Source: Methanobacteriota archaeon | Lineage (GTDB): Archaea; Altiarchaeota; Altiarchaeia; IMC4; QMZM01 | NCBI GenBank assembly: GCA_903930485.1 | Contig: CAIYYO010000162.1 | Span: forward strand, 1-9,844 | Reading direction: 5' to 3' | Length of the DNA stretch: 9,844 nt | Shown: positions 5,787-9,844 of the stretch, in pieces | Numbering within the stretch: the first letter of the stretch is position 1 | Layout: each line of letters opens with the position of its first letter | The notes under the pieces: model-generated | The model's input: the letters and a program-made list of their open reading frames with translations, nothing else | Told to the model about the DNA's origin: nothing | Databases searched by the model: none | Made by a program: the position numbers and the translations under genes

Positions 5787-6305
5787 TTAGTATTCGAAAC
5801 CTTCCCTGGGAGGGACGTTCCCGGCAGGCCGCTTCACGTCCCGCACCTCTTCCACGTAGTCAGCGGCGTCCATCAGCTTCTTTGGCGCGTACCGGCCGGT
5901 CAGGACCACTATAGTGCCTGCAGGTATCGATCGAATGAATTTTATCACTTCTTCAAGGTCGAGGAGGCCTGTAGCCACTGCCAGGTTTATCTCGTCCAAG
6001 ATGAGAAGGAAGGGCTTTCCTTTCATCGCAGCCTTGGCGTATCCAAAGCCTTCAGATGCCTTTTCCTTGTCCGCCTGCGATGGGTTCTTGAGGTCAACGA
6101 ATCCTTCCCTGCCGAATTGCCGTATAACGTATTCGGGTGCCAGCCGGTCTTTAATCAAGTACTCTCCTATGCTGCTCCGGCCCTTCATGAACTGGACTAT
6201 TACGACCTTTTTCCCGTGGCCGACCGACCGCAAGGCCAGGCCGAGCGATGCGGCCGTCTTTCCGCCTCCGTTGCCTGTGTAAAGGATCACGTTGTTTTTT
6301 TTCAT
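5787..6305 (-). CDS. cobO: Corrinoid adenosyltransferase, CobO/BtuR (CobA) type
   Basis: This cytosolic enzyme transfers the 5'-deoxyadenosyl group of ATP to cob(I)alamin, forming adenosylcobalamin. The 172-residue P-loop protein shows Walker A 'GNGGGKT' (11-17), 'LGLALRSVGHGKKVVIVQFMKG' across 21-42, Walker B 'LLILDEIN' (100-107), the family motif 'LTGRYAP' (135-141) and the C-terminal 'ADYVEEVRDVKRP' (148-160). Walker A more often reads GNGKGKT in this family, so residue 14 is Gly instead of Lys; the nucleotide-binding K16 and T17 are kept. It is shorter than the roughly 196-residue Salmonella CobA and lacks that protein's extended N-terminal segment. The ATG at 6305 lies 11 bp after the nrdJ stop without a Shine-Dalgarno site, so it is cotranscribed with nrdJ, whose product needs adenosylcobalamin. 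Confidence 0.92.
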   Translation of the reverse strand: MKKNNVILYTGNGGGKTAASLGLALRSVGHGKKVVIVQFMKGRSSIGEYLIKDRLAPEYVIRQFGREGFVDLKNPSQADKEKASEGFGYAKAAMKGKPFLLILDEINLAVATGLLDLEEVIKFIRSIPAGTIVVLTGRYAPKKLMDAADYVEEVRDVKRPAGNVPPREGFEY

Positions 6306-6316
6306 GTATTTTCAGC

Positions 6317-8413
6317 TCAGATACGGCAGCTGTCCTTCGGGCACCCTCCGGCATATTCGCAGTCGGCTTCGACGTATTTCTTTCGTTCCCCGCCGGTTCC
6401 GGAAAAGCTGAGGACCTGCTTGTCCTTGCTCGCATACCGGTAAACGGTTATGCCCTTGCATTTCAGCTTGTAGGCGAGCATGTAGGCATTCTCGACATCC
6501 TTCGGAGTCGCGTCCTCGGGCATGTTTATCGTCTTGGATACGGCGTTGTCGGTGTATTTCTGGAACGCGGCCTGCATCTTCACGTGCCATTCGTAAGAGA
6601 TGTCGTGAGCCGTCACGTAGACCTTCTTAACCGCGTCAGGTATCCCGCCTATACCCTTTATCGTCCCTTTAGATGCCACTTCAGCCATAAGGTCCTCGGA
6701 ATAAAAGCCCCGCATCTTTGCAGTTTCCTCGAAGAATCCGTTAGTCTCCACCATCTTGACCCCGCCCATCACGTTCCTTACGAAGGATATTGCGAAAAGA
6801 GGTTCAATCCCGCTGGAGCAGCCTGCGATTATGCTTATCGAACCTGTTGGGGCGACCGTTGTAACAGTCGCGTTCCGCAGAGCCTTGTATTTCCCGGCCC
6901 ATATGCTTTCCGCGAATCCCGGGAACGAACCCCGAACCATACCGATCTCTTCGGATCTCTTCTTCGCTTCCCTGTCTAGGTAAGACATCACCTCCTCTGC
7001 CAGTTCCACTGCTTTGTCCGAATCGTAAGGAACCCCGAGGAGTATCAGCATCTCCGCGAACCCCATCACCCCGAGGCCTATCTTCCGGTTCTCCTTCGTC
7101 GCTTTCTCGGTCTCCGGCAACGGGAAACGGTTTGAGTCTATGACGTTGTCCAGGAAATGCACGGCATCCCGTACGACCGACCCGAGCCGGCCCCAGTCGA
7201 TCATTCCGCCCGCTACCATCTTCGATAGATTGATAGAGCCCAGGTTGCAGCTTTCGTAGGGCAGCAGGGGTTGTTCGCCGCATGGGTTCGTGCTCTCGAG
7301 CATTCCCTGTTTCGGCGTCGGGTTATACCTGTTTATCTCGTCGAGGAACACTATTCCGGGGTCGCCCGTCTTCCAGGCCGTCTCGGCGATGAGGTCGTAG
7401 ACCATTCCTGCATCGAGCCTTTTAGTCTCCTTACCGGTCCGCGGGTTTATGAGCGGATAGTCTCGCCCATCCAAAAGGGCCTTCATGAATCCGTCGGTCA
7501 GGCCTACCGAGATGTTGAAATTGTTGAACGCCTTCGCGTCCTCCTTGCACTTGATGAATTCCAGGATGTCCGGGTGGTCTACCCGAAGGATGCCCAAGTT
7601 GGCGCCGCGCCTCCTGCCGCCCTGCTTTATCACGTCGGTCGCTGCATCAAAGACCCTCATAAAGGAAACAGGCCCGGAAGCAACCCCTCCCGTGGACTTC
7701 ACGACGTCGCCGGACGGCCGCAGCCCGCTGAATGAGAACCCGGTGCCTCCGCCGCTTTGATGGATGATCGCCATGCTCTTCACGGCGTCGAATATGCTCT
7801 CCATCGAGTCCTCGACAGGGACGACGAAGCAGGCCGAAAGCTGCCCCATGCTGGTTCCGGCATTCATCAGGGTCGGGGAGTTGGGCAGGAAGACAAGAGA
7901 CGACATGAGTTCGTAAAACCTTGCCTCCAGTTCATAAACTTCTTCAAAGGTCTTTCCGTATTTGAGGTCGACGGACGCTACGGCTTTTGCGACCCTGTGG
8001 AACATCCCGCCGGGAGTCTCTGTCACGTTTCCGTCGTTGTCTTTGGCGAGGTATCTTCTTTCAAGCACGCTTATTGCGTTGACTCCGAGCTTGAGGTCGT
8101 CCCTTACTCCCAGGACCTTCTTCAAGCCTCGCTCCCTAGCCCTCCTGTCCCGGTAGAGGATGTAAGCCTTTGCGGCCTCGCTAAGACCCTCACGGATTAG
8201 AACCTTTTCGACCAGGTCCTGGACGTTCTCGATGCCGGGGACCTTTCCGGGGAACGAACGGTCTATCTCGGAAACTACTTCCAGAGAAAGCTTTCCTGAA
8301 AGGGCTTCATCGCCGGAACCAGTCGCCTTCAGCGCCTTAGCTATGGCTGATGCAATCTTGCGCTGATTGAATGCGACGATACCGCCGTCTCTCTTACGGA
8401 TGCTTGAGACCAT
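6317..8413 (-). CDS. nrdJ: Class II (adenosylcobalamin-dependent) ribonucleotide reductase
   Basis: NrdJ converts ribonucleotides to deoxyribonucleotides in the cytosol, without oxygen, using adenosylcobalamin to make a thiyl radical. The 698-residue chain starts with an ATP-cone (about 3-95; 'IRKRDGGIVAFNQRKIASAI' at 5-24), the allosteric activity site. The catalytic barrel shows C195 in 'LSACF' and 'SGGGTGFSFSGLRP' (220-233). The loop N376-P-C378-G-E380 holds the thiyl cysteine and its Asn/Glu partners, and C389 ('ESCNLGSINL') is the second redox cysteine. The phosphate loop is 'APTGSISIIAG' (521-531). A C-terminal tail with C685, C691 and C696 would carry electrons from thioredoxin-like donors to the C195/C389 pair. 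All expected catalytic residues are present and there is no intein. The ATG at 8413 puts the ATP-cone at the N-terminus. It is followed 11 bp later by cobO. Confidence 0.97.
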   Translation of the reverse strand: MVSSIRKRDGGIVAFNQRKIASAIAKALKATGSGDEALSGKLSLEVVSEIDRSFPGKVPGIENVQDLVEKVLIREGLSEAAKAYILYRDRRARERGLKKVLGVRDDLKLGVNAISVLERRYLAKDNDGNVTETPGGMFHRVAKAVASVDLKYGKTFEEVYELEARFYELMSSLVFLPNSPTLMNAGTSMGQLSACFVVPVEDSMESIFDAVKSMAIIHQSGGGTGFSFSGLRPSGDVVKSTGGVASGPVSFMRVFDAATDVIKQGGRRRGANLGILRVDHPDILEFIKCKEDAKAFNNFNISVGLTDGFMKALLDGRDYPLINPRTGKETKRLDAGMVYDLIAETAWKTGDPGIVFLDEINRYNPTPKQGMLESTNPCGEQPLLPYESCNLGSINLSKMVAGGMIDWGRLGSVVRDAVHFLDNVIDSNRFPLPETEKATKENRKIGLGVMGFAEMLILLGVPYDSDKAVELAEEVMSYLDREAKKRSEEIGMVRGSFPGFAESIWAGKYKALRNATVTTVAPTGSISIIAGCSSGIEPLFAISFVRNVMGGVKMVETNGFFEETAKMRGFYSEDLMAEVASKGTIKGIGGIPDAVKKVYVTAHDISYEWHVKMQAAFQKYTDNAVSKTINMPEDATPKDVENAYMLAYKLKCKGITVYRYASKDKQVLSFSGTGGERKKYVEADCEYAGGCPKDSCRI

Positions 8414-8446
8414 GTTGAAAAGGCATTAATTCATAAGAAGGGACTG

Positions 8447-8454
8447 GATAAAAC
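8447..8454 (-). promoter_or_regulatory. Possible box A promoter of nrdJ-cobO
   Basis: Minus-strand TTTTATCC is centred about 37 bp before the nrdJ ATG, which would give a leader of around a dozen bases. It is an imperfect box A, but it is the best candidate in the 81-bp gap, which otherwise holds the terminator of the upstream gene and a CCCGG.CCGGG inverted repeat at 8461-8471. No Shine-Dalgarno sequence precedes the ATG. Confidence 0.35.
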
Positions 8455-8472
8455 CCGTCACCCGGACCGGGG

Positions 8473-8494
8473 AAAAAAACCAAAAGAAAGAAAA
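8473..8494 (-). terminator. T-rich archaeal terminator after the surface protein gene
   Basis: Directly after the stop codon at 8495-8497 the minus strand carries T runs of 4, 3, 4 and 7 bases, broken only by C, C and GG. Clusters of T on the coding strand are the usual intrinsic termination signal in archaea. It separates the surface protein gene from nrdJ, which has its own candidate promoter just downstream. The GC-rich inverted repeat at 8461-8471 comes after the T tract, the wrong order for a bacterial-style hairpin terminator. Confidence 0.65.
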
Positions 8495-9733
8495 TCAGGT
8501 CTGCTGTCCTCCGACTATGTATACCTGGTCCCCGAATTGCAGCGCCGTCAAAGTTATGTTGACCGTGTCTCCGACATTGGTCGAGGTATTCAGGGCTGCG
8601 TTGAATTTGTCGCTGCCGTCTACGGTTGCGACCGTTCCATCTATCAGCACATCGCTCGGCACCTTCAGGAAGCCGTCTTTCCTGAACTCTGCGCCGCTTA
8701 TCCCTGCGGCAGCCAGGACCTGTTTCGCTTTCGGGATGCTGTAGTTGGCCGGCAATTTCAGGGAAACGGAACCGTTTACGAGCGAATAGGTCAGGTTCGC
8801 GGCGTCGAGGATTTGCCTGATGTCGGCAAAGGACTTATTATAAGAAAGCGCCGTACTGTTTTCCTGCGCCTCGACGCTCACGGCCGGGATGCTCTTCAGC
8901 TCATCCAGGAGCGAGCCGTTCAACGAGGAATTCACGACCACCTTTGGAGGAGATACGCTGGCATCTGACATGTTCGCGATAGTCGATATGTTCCGGAGAT
9001 CGAAGTCTGAAACAATCGAACCGTGGACCAGCAAAGCGTCGATCGACTGCACCGTGCCTTCGATGACCGGGCCCTGTACGAGCTTTTTCGCCTCGAGCGC
9101 GAACGGACTGTTGTCGGTCGCCTTCTGGAAGAGGAGTATTATCGATTTGTCTCCGGTCTTTATGTCCGGACTGCCTATCACATAGACCTTGTCTGTTCCC
9201 GGCCCCGAGAGGTTCATGGGGAGGAGGCCCGTATAAGTCCTCCTCAGAACATAGTCGCCCAATGTGTTCCTTAACTTCGCGTCCAAGCCTGAAAGATCGG
9301 CCGGCGGATTATCGTATGTGAATTTGAAATATATGAAGCTGCCGCAGAGGTCGTAATACTGGCTCTTCTGGGGGTTGACGGCCGTCAAAACCACGCCCTT
9401 GAGGCCGGAATCCGTCAGGTTGTATATCCACTGGACCTGCTGGAAGTTTATGCATGAAGCCTTGGCCATGGCGATGACCTCGGGACGCACGACGCCAACG
9501 GTTACTATAAGCGAGGAATTCAAAGGAATAGGATTGGCCTGGAAGGAGTCGAAGTACGGTACCTCCTGAGTAGGCTGAGTAGTTTGGCCGCCGTTCCCTG
9601 AATTGCCGTAGTAGTACAGGCCCGAGAAAAGCATCGTCCCTATGACTATGAACGCCATGACATACATGAACTGCTCCCTTTTCTTTTCCGCCTTGGTCTT
9701 TTTCGCGACCTTTTTGCCTTGATCCTTAGCCAT
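8495..9733 (-). CDS. Single-pass, sequon-rich surface protein of unknown function
   Basis: I do not recognise this 412-residue protein. It has a very basic cytosolic tail (residues 1-21, nine Lys and one Arg), one TM helix (about 23-42) and a Gly/Gln/Thr-rich linker (43-57), then a large domain. The basic tail before the helix predicts that the domain is outside the cell. Fourteen N-X-S/T sequons (N72, 105, 174, 248, 254, 268, 272, 292, 299, 313, 320, 330, 382, 392) support export and glycosylation. It has only two cysteines, C94 and C130, which could form a disulfide. Related motifs recur: 'KVYVIG' (182-187) and 'QVYIVG' (403-408), 'EGTVQSID' (225-232) and 'DGTVATVD' (365-372), suggesting repeated modules. 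The start is the ATG at 9733, just after two box A-like sites. The gene ends in a T-rich terminator, so it appears to be transcribed alone. Confidence 0.85.
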   Translation of the reverse strand: MAKDQGKKVAKKTKAEKKREQFMYVMAFIVIGTMLFSGLYYYGNSGNGGQTTQPTQEVPYFDSFQANPIPLNSSLIVTVGVVRPEVIAMAKASCINFQQVQWIYNLTDSGLKGVVLTAVNPQKSQYYDLCGSFIYFKFTYDNPPADLSGLDAKLRNTLGDYVLRRTYTGLLPMNLSGPGTDKVYVIGSPDIKTGDKSIILLFQKATDNSPFALEAKKLVQGPVIEGTVQSIDALLVHGSIVSDFDLRNISTIANMSDASVSPPKVVVNSSLNGSLLDELKSIPAVSVEAQENSTALSYNKSFADIRQILDAANLTYSLVNGSVSLKLPANYSIPKAKQVLAAAGISGAEFRKDGFLKVPSDVLIDGTVATVDGSDKFNAALNTSTNVGDTVNITLTALQFGDQVYIVGGQQT

Positions 9734-9746
9734 TGTCCGACTCGAA

Positions 9747-9766
9747 TATTTAAAAGATTATTTATA
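9747..9766 (-). promoter_or_regulatory. Paired box A-like sites before the surface protein gene
   Basis: Two minus-strand sites precede the ATG at 9733: TATAAATA (9759-9766), centred about 29 bp away, and TTTAAATA (9747-9754), centred about 17 bp away. The farther one has the right spacing for a transcript starting a few bases before the ATG; the nearer one matches the consensus better but would start transcription inside the gene. No Shine-Dalgarno site is present. The AT-rich stretch at 9781-9844 contains a minus-strand T run (9783-9789) that might end a gene lying beyond the window; nothing else was recognised there. Confidence 0.5.
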
Positions 9767-9844
9767 TTGGGACCCAGGGGTTAAAAAAACTCCAAATATT
9801 AACCCAAAATATCTAATCCATTATTCCTAAGCACAGGAAAGAGA

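Noticed and set aside
6248..6979. 243-codon open frame on the plus strand
   Set aside because: It lies opposite the end of nrdJ and the start of cobO, both strongly supported; its translation resembles no protein family.
8414..8494. Cobalamin riboswitch before nrdJ
   Set aside because: The gap is 81 bp, too short for the known B12 riboswitch, and is mostly accounted for by the upstream gene's terminator and a promoter candidate.
1..9844. tRNA, rRNA, CRISPR, insertion sequence or attachment site
   Set aside because: No cloverleaf, spaced repeats, transposase frame or flanking repeats were found by reading both strands; the gaps between genes are all under 120 bases.

Overview
The window reads as ordinary archaeal chromosome. 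The signs are a GHMP-type shikimate kinase (the archaeal non-homologous form), archaeal box A promoters close upstream of start codons so that most transcripts would have very short leaders or none, and a secreted, membrane-anchored protein packed with N-glycosylation sequons. Gene style (small membrane proteins, Lys-rich N-terminal anchors, class II ribonucleotide reductase) would suit a DPANN-like or other euryarchaeal lineage, but that placement is a guess. No RNA gene, mobile element, CRISPR array or prophage gene was seen.

Left half, plus strand (1-4348): a tandem array of five related membrane proteins of the GIDE/MULAN-like family (often auto-named 'E3 ubiquitin ligase family protein', although none has a RING finger). 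The first is cut by the window edge (2-520). The others are at 599-1360, 1357-2121, 2142-2903 and 3566-4348. A lemA gene (2966-3535) sits between the fourth and fifth. Spacing is tight: a 4-bp overlap, then gaps of 20, 62 and 30 bp. This suggests one transcription unit with a promoter at about 561 and possible internal promoters. All copies share a layout of TM helix, Arg/Lys cluster, GIDE fold, conserved 'YISD.PE' block and C-terminal TM helix with a GG..(L/M)S-type face. The array is the most unusual part of the window and may encode a membrane complex of several GIDE subunits with LemA.

Middle (4393-5717): a small SRPBCC/AHSA1-type protein on the plus strand converges on a minus-strand GHMP kinase of the archaeal shikimate kinase family, their stop codons overlapping. 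The kinase is recognisable but its glycine-rich motifs are eroded.

Right half, minus strand (5787-9733): nrdJ, the adenosylcobalamin-dependent (class II) ribonucleotide reductase with an N-terminal ATP-cone, is followed 11 bp later by a short CobO/BtuR-type corrinoid adenosyltransferase. The pair couples the enzyme to the maker of its cofactor. Upstream of nrdJ, separated by a T-rich terminator, is a 412-residue single-pass surface protein of unknown function with 14 sequons.
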